From Akkermansiaceae bacterium (lineage in GTDB: Bacteria; Verrucomicrobiota; Verrucomicrobiia; Verrucomicrobiales; Akkermansiaceae), in the NCBI GenBank assembly GCA_029252325.1, contig JAQXBQ010000080.1, positions 1-32,803 on the forward strand: a stretch of 32,803 bases of DNA, in the 5' to 3' direction. Shown piece after piece: positions 7,601 to 16,021 of the stretch (positions within the stretch are counted from its first letter, which is position 1; each line of letters opens with the position of its first letter). The translations under genes were made by a program, and so were the position numbers. Below the pieces are notes generated by a model. The model saw nothing but the letters and a program-made list of their open reading frames with translations. It made no database searches and was not told the origin of the DNA.

Positions 7601-10234
7601 ATGAAAACCACCATCTTCTTTTTAATGACTACACTCTGCTCCCCGCTGAGTGCTCAGATGCTTCTACCAGAAAATGGGCTACCCGAATACGAGCAGGATA
7701 TTGATCACGCGAAGCTGATCAAACGCATTGATAAAAAGACCATCCAGCAAGGGCGCAAAATTTACGACAACGTCTGTATGAACTGCCATGGTAACCTCAA
7801 AGAGGTGGGATCCATCCCCACATCGCTTCGCTTTGGCCAAGGCCAATTCCAGCACGGTAGTGACCCTCACACGATGTATCAGACCATCACCCGCGGCTGG
7901 CGTGCGATGCCTCCCCAGCCCCAACTCACCCCGCGTGAAAAATACGCGGTTATTCACTACATCCGGGATCAATATCTCAAAAAGCACAACCCCTCGCAGC
8001 TATCCAAAGTCACCGCTGACTATTTGGAAAAACTTCCCAAGGGCAAAAGTCTCGGACCCAAGCCTACCTCAAGTAATGCCGCGGAGCCATGGACCGAGAT
8101 GGACTACGGCAGCTTCCTGATTAACACTTACGAAATCGCCTCTGAGCAAGATCGTAAAAAGGCGGGCAACGGAGATCAGATCGCCCCTGATGCGAATCTC
8201 GCATACAAAGGCATCGCACTGCGTCTCGACCCGGGTGAGGGTGGTGTCAGCAAAGGAAATACTTGGTCGATCTTCGAGCACGATTCCATGAGGGTTGCTG
8301 GCGTCTGGCAGGGTGATGGTTTTATTGACTGGAAAGGTGTTCACTTCAACGGCAAGCACGTCGTCCGGCCGCGCACCATCGGCACGCCCACCCTCGAAAC
8401 CAAGGACGAACCCGGCTGGGCCAATCCGGACACAGGAAGCTTTGATGACCTGCGTTTTGAGGGATCTGACGGGATTCGCTATGGTCCACTGCCACGGCAA
8501 TGGGCGCACTACAAAGGCCTCTACAAGCATGGTAGCCAAACCATTATCAACTACTCCATCGGGGATGCTGACATTCTCGAGAGTCATGAATTAGCCACCG
8601 ACGGCGCGTTTGTCCGCCAACTCAACATCGGCAAGTCCAGCAAAGCACTCACACTTCGGATTGCGCCAAGCTCGCAGAAACTCAAACAGTCAGGAGCAAG
8701 CCCATCAAAGTTAAGCAGTGCCGATGGCTACTGGATCATCACCTTCTCCCCGGAATCCACACCGTTGAAGGTCGCCTTCACGATCGGCAGTGAGATGAAA
8801 GTCCCCGCTAAGGACCTCAGCCTACTCACCCAAGGAGGCCCGGCCCAGTGGTCCCAGACCCTCACCGCGCCGGTAACCCGTGGCAACCAACCGGGAGCTT
8901 TCCAGTGGGATCACTTCGATGTGCCAACCGATGCACAGTGGAACAGCCGCCTTCGCACCTCTGGCTTTGACTTCACACCTGATGGAAAATCCATTATCGT
9001 ATGCTGCTGGGATGGCGACGTCTGGAAAGTCGATGGTTTCACCGATCCTCATGCCACGGAGACAACCTGGAAGCGCATCGCTTCCGGCTTGTTCCAGCCG
9101 CTGGGATTAAAAATCGTCAAGGGCAGAATCTTTGTCACCTGCCGTGATCAAATCGTCGTTCTCAATGACCTCAATGGCGACGGAGAAACCGACTTCTATG
9201 AGAATTTCAATAGTGACGCTCAAGTCACCAATCACTTCCACGAGTTCGCCATGGGGCTGCAGGCCGATGACCAGGGTAACCTTTACTACGCCCGCAGTGC
9301 CCGTCATGCACGCCCACCACTCGTACCTCACCACGGCACCCTGCTGAAGGTTAGTGCCGACGGCTCCCATACTGAGATTCTGGCACACGGCTTCCGTGCG
9401 GCCAATGGTGTCTGCCGCAATCCGGACGGCACCTTCTTCGTCACTGATCAGGAGGGTCACTGGAACCCGATGAACCGAATCAACCACGTCACTGCCGGCA
9501 ACAACTTCTACGGCAACATCTGGAGCTACGGAGCTCCCGAGGACACCTCGGATGCCGCCATGGAGCAACCCCTCTGCTGGGTAGCCAAGAGATTCGACCG
9601 CTCCCCTGCTGAGCTACTCTGGATTGACAGTGAGAAATGGGGGGCCTTCAACGGCAAACTCATCCACCTATCCTACGGTCACGGACGCCTCTCACTCGTT
9701 CCTCATGAGACTATTGATGGCAAAAAACAAGGAGGGCTGATCCGCTTTCCCCTTCCCGACCTCGCTACCGGCGTGATGCGCGGTCGCTTCCACTCCGGTA
9801 CGAGTGGTGACGGCCAGCTCTACACCTGCGGTATGGCTGCCTGGTCCACCTCACAATCCAAGAAGCAAGGAGGTCTTTTCCGGATTCGCTATACCGGAAA
9901 ACCTGCCTACCTGCCCATCGACATCTCAGCCCACCAGAAAGGTATCAGCATGACATTCTCCGAGCCACTTGACCCAGCCAGCGTTAAACCTGAGGCACTC
10001 AAGATCAGTACTTGGGCCTACAAGCGCAGCAAAAGCTACGGATCTAAGCACCTTGACGAGAAAACCCACCCGATCACATCAACCAGCCTCAGCCCAGACG
10101 GAAAAACCCTGACTTTCCAAATTGCTGAGCTTAGCACCTGCTGGCAGATGTCGATTAATTACAAGCTTAAGGCCAAAGACGGCTCAGCAGTCACCGGGGA
10201 GATCCAGAACACCATCCACACTCTCAAACCCTGA
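7601..10234 (+). CDS. secreted mono-heme PVC-type oxidoreductase-like protein (cytochrome c + DUF6797-like + propeller)
   Basis: The product is 877 aa. Domains in order: signal peptide (MKTTIFFLMTTLCSPLSA); a cytochrome c domain with the heme motif C59-M-N-C62-H63 and a likely distal Met in RAMPPQPQL (Met103); a region like the PVC DUF6797 family (~150-440, with GPLPRQWAHYKGLYKHG); a sorbosone/glucose-dehydrogenase-like beta-propeller (~450-760, with DFTPDGKSIIVCCWDGDVWKV, PLGLKIV and GHWNPMNRINHVTAGNNFYG); and a C-terminal Ig-like domain ending in NTIHTLKP. Inside the propeller a D-x-N-x-D-G loop (NDLNGDGETDFYENFN) looks like a calcium site. The likely role is periplasmic oxidation of a sugar or sugar alcohol with electrons passing to the heme. 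The substrate is unknown. It appears monocistronic. It is a shorter paralogue of the giant protein at 16018-20859. Confidence 0.85.
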   Translation: MKTTIFFLMTTLCSPLSAQMLLPENGLPEYEQDIDHAKLIKRIDKKTIQQGRKIYDNVCMNCHGNLKEVGSIPTSLRFGQGQFQHGSDPHTMYQTITRGWRAMPPQPQLTPREKYAVIHYIRDQYLKKHNPSQLSKVTADYLEKLPKGKSLGPKPTSSNAAEPWTEMDYGSFLINTYEIASEQDRKKAGNGDQIAPDANLAYKGIALRLDPGEGGVSKGNTWSIFEHDSMRVAGVWQGDGFIDWKGVHFNGKHVVRPRTIGTPTLETKDEPGWANPDTGSFDDLRFEGSDGIRYGPLPRQWAHYKGLYKHGSQTIINYSIGDADILESHELATDGAFVRQLNIGKSSKALTLRIAPSSQKLKQSGASPSKLSSADGYWIITFSPESTPLKVAFTIGSEMKVPAKDLSLLTQGGPAQWSQTLTAPVTRGNQPGAFQWDHFDVPTDAQWNSRLRTSGFDFTPDGKSIIVCCWDGDVWKVDGFTDPHATETTWKRIASGLFQPLGLKIVKGRIFVTCRDQIVVLNDLNGDGETDFYENFNSDAQVTNHFHEFAMGLQADDQGNLYYARSARHARPPLVPHHGTLLKVSADGSHTEILAHGFRAANGVCRNPDGTFFVTDQEGHWNPMNRINHVTAGNNFYGNIWSYGAPEDTSDAAMEQPLCWVAKRFDRSPAELLWIDSEKWGAFNGKLIHLSYGHGRLSLVPHETIDGKKQGGLIRFPLPDLATGVMRGRFHSGTSGDGQLYTCGMAAWSTSQSKKQGGLFRIRYTGKPAYLPIDISAHQKGISMTFSEPLDPASVKPEALKISTWAYKRSKSYGSKHLDEKTHPITSTSLSPDGKTLTFQIAELSTCWQMSINYKLKAKDGSAVTGEIQNTIHTLKP

Positions 10235-10281
10235 GTCCAGCTGGCCACCAAACAAGCCCGTAAAACCCCGCCCTAGTTTTC

Positions 10282-10298
10282 TTCCTACGTAGTAGGAA
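10282..10298. promoter_or_regulatory. perfect short dyad upstream of topB
   Basis: TTCCTAC (10282-10288) and GTAGGAA (10292-10298) are perfect inverted copies separated by GTA, about 60 bases before the topB ATG. No T-run follows, so an operator is more likely than a terminator. The function is unproven. Confidence 0.3.
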
Positions 10299-10358
10299 TA
10301 GACCATTATTGAAAATTTGTCTTTCCAAGTGGCTCTCCGAAGCGTAGTTCAAGCTCTT

Positions 10359-12953
10359 ATGTCGAAGACCCTGATCATCGCGGAGAAGCCCTCCGTAGCT
10401 ACTGACCTCTCCAAATCGCTCGCTAAAGCACCCGAGGTTGGCAAGTTTGAGAAGAAAGGCCGTGGACGTGATATTTACTTTGAAAATGACAACTTTGTCA
10501 TCACTTCAGCCGTCGGTCACCTCGTGGAGCTCAAAATGCCACAAGGGCCTATCGGCAAGAACGGCAAACCCCGTAACCTGCCCTGGAACTTCGATGTTCT
10601 CCCTGCCATCCCCAAGCAGTTTGAACTGCAGCCCATCGAGCAATCAGAGACCCGCCTCAAGCAGGTGCTGCGCCTCTGCCGCCGCAAGGATGTTGATGCC
10701 ATTGTTAATGCCTGTGATGCGGGCCGTGAGGGCGAGCTGATCTTCCGCTACATCCTCGAGCTCGGCAAGGTTGAGAAGCCTGTCAAACGTCTCTGGATGC
10801 AGTCCATGACCGAGGGCTCCATCTTAGACGCATGGGGCCGTCTCCGCACTGACGAGGAAATGCAAGATCTTGCCGATGCCGCAAAATGCCGCTCAGAGTC
10901 AGACTGGCTTGTTGGCCTCAACTCAACCCGCGCACTGACCTGTTTCCGCTCTCGTCATGGAGGCTTCAATATTACCGCTGCCGGCCGCGTCCAAACACCG
11001 ACCCTCGCCATCCTCGCTAAGCGCGAAATGGAAATCCGCGAATTTATCTCAGAGCCATACTCCGAAGTTCATGCCGATTTCACAGTTGCCAAAGGTGACT
11101 ACGCCGGACGTTGGATCAACGAGAGCTGGAAGCGCGACAAAGAATTCCCCCACTCTCGCCCGGAGCGCATTTGGAAAAAAGACGATGCCGAGACGATCCG
11201 TAACCGCTGCGAGGGCAAAACTGGAACGGTAAGTGAAGAGCAAAAGCCTACTAAGCAAGCACCGGCACAGCTCTACGACCTTACCACCCTTCAGCGTGAG
11301 GCATCATCTCGATACGGTTTTTCTGCTAAGCGCACCCTGCAGGTCGCACAGGCATTGTATGAGAAATACAAAATGCTGACCTACCCACGGACTGACTCAC
11401 GCTATTTACCAGAAGACTATGTCGGACAAGTCCACAGCACAGTAGCATCACTTTCAGAACAAGGTGGCGAGCTTGGCAAGCATGCCAAGCACGTGGTCAA
11501 GGAGCAGCTCATTGTCCCGAGCAAACGCGTTTTCAATAATGCCAAGATATCAGATCACTTTGCGATCATTCCAACAGGTCGCTTTGTCAAACTGGATGAA
11601 GCAGCGGCTAAAATCTTCGACCTCGTCACAAAGCGCTTCCTTGCCGTCTTTTACCCACATGCTGAGTTCCTCAACACTCGTCGTATTACCCGCATCACCC
11701 ACCCAGAAGCCACCGATGCCTTTCTAACCACCGGCAAGATCCTTGTCACCCCAGGCTGGCTCGCCGTCTACGGGCGCGAACCTGGAGTAGCTGCAGGCAA
11801 GGATGAGCTCTGTGCCGTTTCCGAGGGAGAATCCGCTGAGGTCACCGACATTGAAGTCAAAGATGACGAGACCAAACCTCCAGCACGCTTTAACGAAGCC
11901 ACCCTGCTTTCTGCCATGGAAGGCGCGGGTAAGCTCATCGATGATGAAGAGCTGCGCGAAGCCATGTCCGAGCGAGGACTCGGCACACCAGCCACACGTG
12001 CAGCCACCATTGAGGGTCTCATTCGTCAAAAGTATATTGAGCGTGACGGCCGCGAGATCCTCGTCACCCGCAAGGGGCTTCGCCTTATTGAGATCACCGA
12101 CGAGCTGGGTATCGGCTCTCTGGCATCAGCATCCATGACTGGCGACTGGGAGAGCAAACTACGCCAGATGGAGCAAGGTAATCTCAGCCGTGATGAATTC
12201 ATGGGCGGCATCATTGACTTCACCGAGGACATCGTCAACCGAGCTAAGACCTACACTGCTGAGCTCAAAAACAAAGTATTCCCAGACCTCGCTGCCACCT
12301 GCCCCAACTGCCAAGCAGACAAACTCAAAACCACCGACGCTACCTATGAGTGTTATAATCCAGAGTGTGGTTTCAGAATGAACAAGCACATCGCATCTAG
12401 GCTCATCAACGAAAAGGAAGCACACGATTTACTTGAAACAAAATTCATCGGTCCGCTGGAAGATTTCAAATCTCGATTCAACCGTCCGTTCGATGCTGCG
12501 CTGGAGCTCAAACAAGAGGTCAGCAAAACAGGCAAGAAAGGAAAATGGAAAGTAAGCTTCGTCTTTGATGATGGCGAAAACGAGCGTGACGAACTTACCG
12601 AAGATCAAGTCATCGCTACCGTAACCACCCCTGTTGGCACAGAGGTAAAAATTTACGAAGCCAGCAAAGCTTGGTATGTCCCCGCTATCACCAACAAAGA
12701 CAACCCCGAAGGCATCCGAATCTCGCGCACTATTCTTCAATGCGAGATTCCCAGCGACCAGGGCATCCAGCTGATCGAAAAAGGTAAGACCAACTTACTG
12801 CCAGGCTTCATCTCAAAGCGCACCAAACGTGCGTTCACAGCCTATCTCACCTTCGACCAAGCGAGTGGCAAAGTGGCATTTGAATTTGAGCCACGCAAAG
12901 CAGGCAAAAAAGCGGGTAAGAAAGCAGCCAAAAAGGCAGGCAAGAAGAAATAA
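10359..12953 (+). CDS. topB: DNA topoisomerase III (type IA)
   Basis: I start at the ATG at 10359, directly before the conserved [17 protein letters not shown]; the open frame extends 14 codons further to a TTG with no family resemblance. The product is 864 aa. The Toprim domain has [13 protein letters not shown]. The catalytic tyrosine is Tyr342 within [11 protein letters not shown]. The type IA core continues through [30 protein letters not shown]. After it comes a four-cysteine zinc ribbon (CPNC...CYNPEC) and two repeats of the 'topoisomerase C-terminal repeat' type ([35 protein letters not shown]). The last ~18 residues are a Lys/Ala/Gly tail like that of histone H1. It relaxes negatively supercoiled DNA and decatenates replication intermediates. 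deoC follows after 19 bp, probably in the same transcript. Confidence 0.95.
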   Translation: MSKTLIIAEKPSVATDLSKSLAKAPEVGKFEKKGRGRDIYFENDNFVITSAVGHLVELKMPQGPIGKNGKPRNLPWNFDVLPAIPKQFELQPIEQSETRLKQVLRLCRRKDVDAIVNACDAGREGELIFRYILELGKVEKPVKRLWMQSMTEGSILDAWGRLRTDEEMQDLADAAKCRSESDWLVGLNSTRALTCFRSRHGGFNITAAGRVQTPTLAILAKREMEIREFISEPYSEVHADFTVAKGDYAGRWINESWKRDKEFPHSRPERIWKKDDAETIRNRCEGKTGTVSEEQKPTKQAPAQLYDLTTLQREASSRYGFSAKRTLQVAQALYEKYKMLTYPRTDSRYLPEDYVGQVHSTVASLSEQGGELGKHAKHVVKEQLIVPSKRVFNNAKISDHFAIIPTGRFVKLDEAAAKIFDLVTKRFLAVFYPHAEFLNTRRITRITHPEATDAFLTTGKILVTPGWLAVYGREPGVAAGKDELCAVSEGESAEVTDIEVKDDETKPPARFNEATLLSAMEGAGKLIDDEELREAMSERGLGTPATRAATIEGLIRQKYIERDGREILVTRKGLRLIEITDELGIGSLASASMTGDWESKLRQMEQGNLSRDEFMGGIIDFTEDIVNRAKTYTAELKNKVFPDLAATCPNCQADKLKTTDATYECYNPECGFRMNKHIASRLINEKEAHDLLETKFIGPLEDFKSRFNRPFDAALELKQEVSKTGKKGKWKVSFVFDDGENERDELTEDQVIATVTTPVGTEVKIYEASKAWYVPAITNKDNPEGIRISRTILQCEIPSDQGIQLIEKGKTNLLPGFISKRTKRAFTAYLTFDQASGKVAFEFEPRKAGKKAGKKAAKKAGKKK

Positions 12954-12972
12954 CTACTTCTCGCCAGCGGAC

Positions 12973-13659
12973 ATGAAGAAATATACCCAACAAGAAGTCG
13001 CTGCGACTATCGATCATGCTGTGTTGAAACCTGAGTTCACCGACGCCGATCTAGAGCAGCATGCTGCCATGTGCATTGAAAATGGCGTATTCAGCATGTG
13101 TGTGAAGCCATGTGATGTCAAAGTGGCCGCGGACTTACTCCAGAACAGCTCTGTGAAAGTCTCTTGCGTATTGAGCTTCCCTCACGGGGCTGACACCACC
13201 GCTACGAAAACATTCCAAGCACAGCAAGCGATCGAAGACGGCGTCGATGAGATCGACATGGTCATGAACATCGGCAAATTCATGTCGGGAGATTTTGATT
13301 ATGTCAAAAACGATATTCAGGCAGTGGTCCAGCTTGCCCACCGGCACAAGGTGCTCGTCAAAGTAATCCAAGAAAGTGGCCACCTAACACCCGACCAAAT
13401 CGCCAAGGCCTGTCAGCTTGCTTATCAAGCGGGTGCTGACTTTGTCAAAACATCAACCGGCTTTGGCCCTGGGGCCGCTACCCCCGAATCTATTAAAGTG
13501 ATGATCAACACCGTGGGAGACAAGATGCAGGTGAAAGCATCCGGCGGAATCCGCACATGGGACGAGGCGGTTGCCTACTTAGAGCAAGGTGTCGATCGCC
13601 TGGGCGTAGGCTCAACTGCTTCCCTATTACATGGTGCAGAAGTCGATGGGGCATACTAG
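12973..13659 (+). CDS. deoC: deoxyribose-phosphate aldolase
   Basis: I start at ATG 12973 (MKKYTQQEVAATIDHAVLKP), where homology to the family begins; the open frame reaches back into topB without similarity. The product is 228 aa, typical for DeoC. Active-site residues are visible: Asp95 in DEIDMVMNIG, the Schiff-base lysine Lys159 in DFVKTSTGF, and Lys188 in VKASGGIRTW. The phosphate-binding end GVGSTAS closes the barrel. The enzyme splits 2-deoxyribose 5-phosphate into glyceraldehyde 3-phosphate and acetaldehyde in deoxynucleoside catabolism. It lies 19 bp after topB. No deoA, deoB or deoD gene is nearby. The 172 bp to the convergent sulfatase gene carry no clear terminator. Confidence 0.95.
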   Translation: MKKYTQQEVAATIDHAVLKPEFTDADLEQHAAMCIENGVFSMCVKPCDVKVAADLLQNSSVKVSCVLSFPHGADTTATKTFQAQQAIEDGVDEIDMVMNIGKFMSGDFDYVKNDIQAVVQLAHRHKVLVKVIQESGHLTPDQIAKACQLAYQAGADFVKTSTGFGPGAATPESIKVMINTVGDKMQVKASGGIRTWDEAVAYLEQGVDRLGVGSTASLLHGAEVDGAY

Positions 13660-13831
13660 GATTTCCATTTGCTACTCGAAGCATGGGATGAATACGCAGC
13701 TACAAGCGTCGGCAAAGGCCTCATTAAGCTGCTGGCCCAGAACAAGATTCGCCATAATTTTCAAGAGTCACCGGCACTACAACTTCTCGTGCTAAAATTA
13801 GCCACATCGTGCCTATGGTCGGGAAGGGAAT

Positions 13832-15343
13832 TTATTTTTTACCATGGTCACTTCTCACCCTGCCACCAAAATACTTGTCACGAATCCATTTGGGCTGCCA
13901 GACGTCAAGTGTGCGGCGTTTGTTCTTGTAGGTGGGTGTGAGTGAAGCTGGCTTACCCACGCGAAGCGGATCGATGTCATTGAGTTGCTCACGCCAATCC
14001 TCCATCAACACCTCAAGCTCTTTAATTTTAAATTGATATTTAGAACTCTCAGCCAGATTCACCATCTCATCAGGATCCTCGCTAAGGTTAAAGAGCAACT
14101 GGTGATTCACCTTTGGGTACATGTGCAGCTTCCATATTCCGTCGCTAACGGCACGCTGGCTGTTCTGATAAGGCAGGTAGATGGAATCATGTATTTTTTC
14201 TTTCTCCCCACGGATCAAGGGCAAAAGGCTGACGGCATCAACCCCATCCGGAGTTTCAATTTTGGCAAAGTCACACAGAGTGGCGTAGAGATCATGAACG
14301 TAAGTTTGAGCTGCACTAGATTGAGCTTTAGGAATACCAGAACCACTCACGATCAGAGGGCAGGACATGCTGTGCTCGTAGATGTTTTGCTTACCGAGTA
14401 GCCCGTGGCTGCCCATGCCAAGACCGTGATCTGCGGTGTAGATGACAATGGTGTTATCCGCGTAAGCTGAGTTTTTTAATGCGTCAAGAATCCGCCCCAC
14501 CTGCTCGTCGAGCTGGGTCACCAGACCATAGTATTCACAGAGTTGATCACTAACGACTGCCTCTGTTCGTGGCCAAGGGGCTAGGCTCTCATCTCGGCCA
14601 TGCGTGGTATGCTGCAGGATCTTGAACGGATGCTCGGCAAGGAAGTTCTCTGGCAGTGGCGGGCGCTTGTTATAATATCGCTCACGGTAGGGCTCAGGTG
14701 GATTACGCGGGTCATGTGGCGCCATGAAGGCGACATAGAGAAAGAAGGGTTTTTCTGATTTCCTCTCCTCGATAAAACGCACTGCCTCGTTGGCAAACTG
14801 AGTGCTAGAGAACGCCTCCGCCTTGCGTTTACTGCCCAGTTTTCCCTTACTCAAATCCTGCACCTGAAAGTCACTATGATCCGCCATGCCGCCCATGTAG
14901 ACGGATCGCCCCTCGGAGAAGCCCATCTTCAAGGTGCTGAGCCCGTTGTGCCACTTGCCGATGATGAAGGGGTCATATCCAGCCTCACGTGCCAACAGGC
15001 CCGGCAGCACTTCGGCGGCATTCCAGTCCGATGCAGGTTTGGCTTTTCCGCCCTCCTTGGCCGTGCCGATATTCTTCCAATGCCGGCCGCTCATCAGCAT
15101 GGCTCGGCTGGCCACACACACCGCACCACTGAACGAGCCGGCGCAGTAGTTGCGGTGAAAGCTGAACCCCTCCCCTACGAGTCGGTCGAGGTTGGGTGTG
15201 TCAATGTGAGGATTGCCGTGAGCCCCGATGGTGTCAGCACGCTGGTCATCAGCAAAAAGGAAGACGATGTTGGGTCGCTTGTCAGCATCGGCCTGCAGGC
15301 TAACAGAGAGCATGAAGGCGGTGATGATGACAGCTTGTTTCAT
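13832..15343 (-). CDS. secreted type I sulfatase
   Basis: The product is 503 aa. It starts with a signal peptide (MKQAVIITAFMLSVSLQADA), so it acts outside the cytoplasm. The N-terminal metal site is KRPNIVFLFADDQRADTIG. The formylglycine motif is C76-V-A-S-R80 in AVCVASRAMLMSGRH; here the usual Pro is Ala, which formylglycine-generating systems accept in some S1-family sulfatases. FIIGKWHNG, FFLYVAFMAPHDPRNPP and VIYTADHGLGMGSHGLLGKQNIYEH complete the catalytic and metal-binding set. The substrate is probably a sulfated polysaccharide or sugar, but cannot be read from sequence. It is the third gene of a minus-strand operon, 33 bp after a DUF1080 gene and behind the giant multi-heme gene, suggesting joint action on one glycan. 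No sulfatase-maturating enzyme is in the window. Confidence 0.92.
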   Translation of the reverse strand: MKQAVIITAFMLSVSLQADADKRPNIVFLFADDQRADTIGAHGNPHIDTPNLDRLVGEGFSFHRNYCAGSFSGAVCVASRAMLMSGRHWKNIGTAKEGGKAKPASDWNAAEVLPGLLAREAGYDPFIIGKWHNGLSTLKMGFSEGRSVYMGGMADHSDFQVQDLSKGKLGSKRKAEAFSSTQFANEAVRFIEERKSEKPFFLYVAFMAPHDPRNPPEPYRERYYNKRPPLPENFLAEHPFKILQHTTHGRDESLAPWPRTEAVVSDQLCEYYGLVTQLDEQVGRILDALKNSAYADNTIVIYTADHGLGMGSHGLLGKQNIYEHSMSCPLIVSGSGIPKAQSSAAQTYVHDLYATLCDFAKIETPDGVDAVSLLPLIRGEKEKIHDSIYLPYQNSQRAVSDGIWKLHMYPKVNHQLLFNLSEDPDEMVNLAESSKYQFKIKELEVLMEDWREQLNDIDPLRVGKPASLTPTYKNKRRTLDVWQPKWIRDKYFGGRVRSDHGKK

Positions 15344-15376
15344 AAAGTTAGTCTCGCTCTTATTTTGATCTAAGGC

Positions 15377-16021
15377 CTAATCCAGCGGCGTGATCACAAT
15401 ATTGCGATACCAGATCGGCTGACCGTGGTACTGCAGACCGAAGTGACCGGTTCTTGGGAGGTCCTTGAGCGCTTTCTTGAACTTGTTCTTGGAGCCATCT
15501 GGGTTTTTCTTCGGGGTGTCCCAATCATCAACATTAACATCAAGCACCTGCTCGCCATTGAGCACCACAGTGATTTGCGGTCCCTTGCAAGCCAGGCTCA
15601 TCTTATTCCACTCGCCGTCTGGCTTGGCCATGGATTTGGTCGGCTCCTTGGCATCGTAGAGAGATCCAACGATGTGTTTACCCTTATAGAGACCCTCGGA
15701 GGCAATCTGAATCTCGAAGCCACCCTGAACGGGGTCCTTCGGGTTGGTGCGGAAGAATAGTCCACTATTACACTTCTCGCTCGTCTTATACTCTAGCGTA
15801 ATGGTGTAGTCGCCGAAGGCCGCCTTGGACCAGAGGATACCACCGGGCGTTTCCGAGGTAGTGAGCACGCCGTCCTTGAGCACCCATTGCTTGTTCAAGT
15901 TGAGAGCTTCGGTCGTCAGTAATTTGGTTTTGCCGCAGCCATGGGCGTCAGCCACGGAGCTTGAGGCAAGGAGGATAGAGAGGCAGCAGCAAGCGGTGAT
16001 AATATTGGATGTTAGCATCAT
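15377..16021 (-). CDS. secreted DUF1080 (3-keto-disaccharide hydrolase family) protein, short form
   Basis: The product is 214 aa. A signal peptide with a cysteine-rich core (ITACCCLSILLASSSVADA) precedes a DUF1080 jelly roll: NKQWVLKDGVLTTSETPGGI, LWSKAAFGDYTITLEYKTSEKCNSGLFF, GGFEIQIASE, WNKMSLACKGPQITVVLNGE, and a conserved end GHFGLQYHGQPIWYRNIVITP. Its ATG overlaps the stop of the giant multi-heme gene (ATGA at 16018-16021), a sign of translational coupling and tight functional linkage. The family is associated with hydrolysis of 3-keto-glycosides. Together with the upstream oxidoreductase it suggests oxidise-then-cleave chemistry; this is inference from family and order. Confidence 0.88.
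   Translation of the reverse strand: MMLTSNIITACCCLSILLASSSVADAHGCGKTKLLTTEALNLNKQWVLKDGVLTTSETPGGILWSKAAFGDYTITLEYKTSEKCNSGLFFRTNPKDPVQGGFEIQIASEGLYKGKHIVGSLYDAKEPTKSMAKPDGEWNKMSLACKGPQITVVLNGEQVLDVNVDDWDTPKKNPDGSKNKFKKALKDLPRTGHFGLQYHGQPIWYRNIVITPLD

Noticed and set aside
10260-10281. AAAAC ... GTTTT as a terminator after the mono-heme gene
   Set aside because: Only 5 weak base pairs with no GC-rich stem; too weak to call.
10317-10358. TTG start 14 codons before the topB ATG
   Set aside because: The extra residues do not resemble the family, and type IA topoisomerases begin right at the [11 protein letters not shown] segment.
13669-13941. 90-codon plus-strand ORF after deoC
   Set aside because: Its last third is the complement of the sulfatase C-terminus, no domain or start signal is visible, and the non-overlapping part is short.
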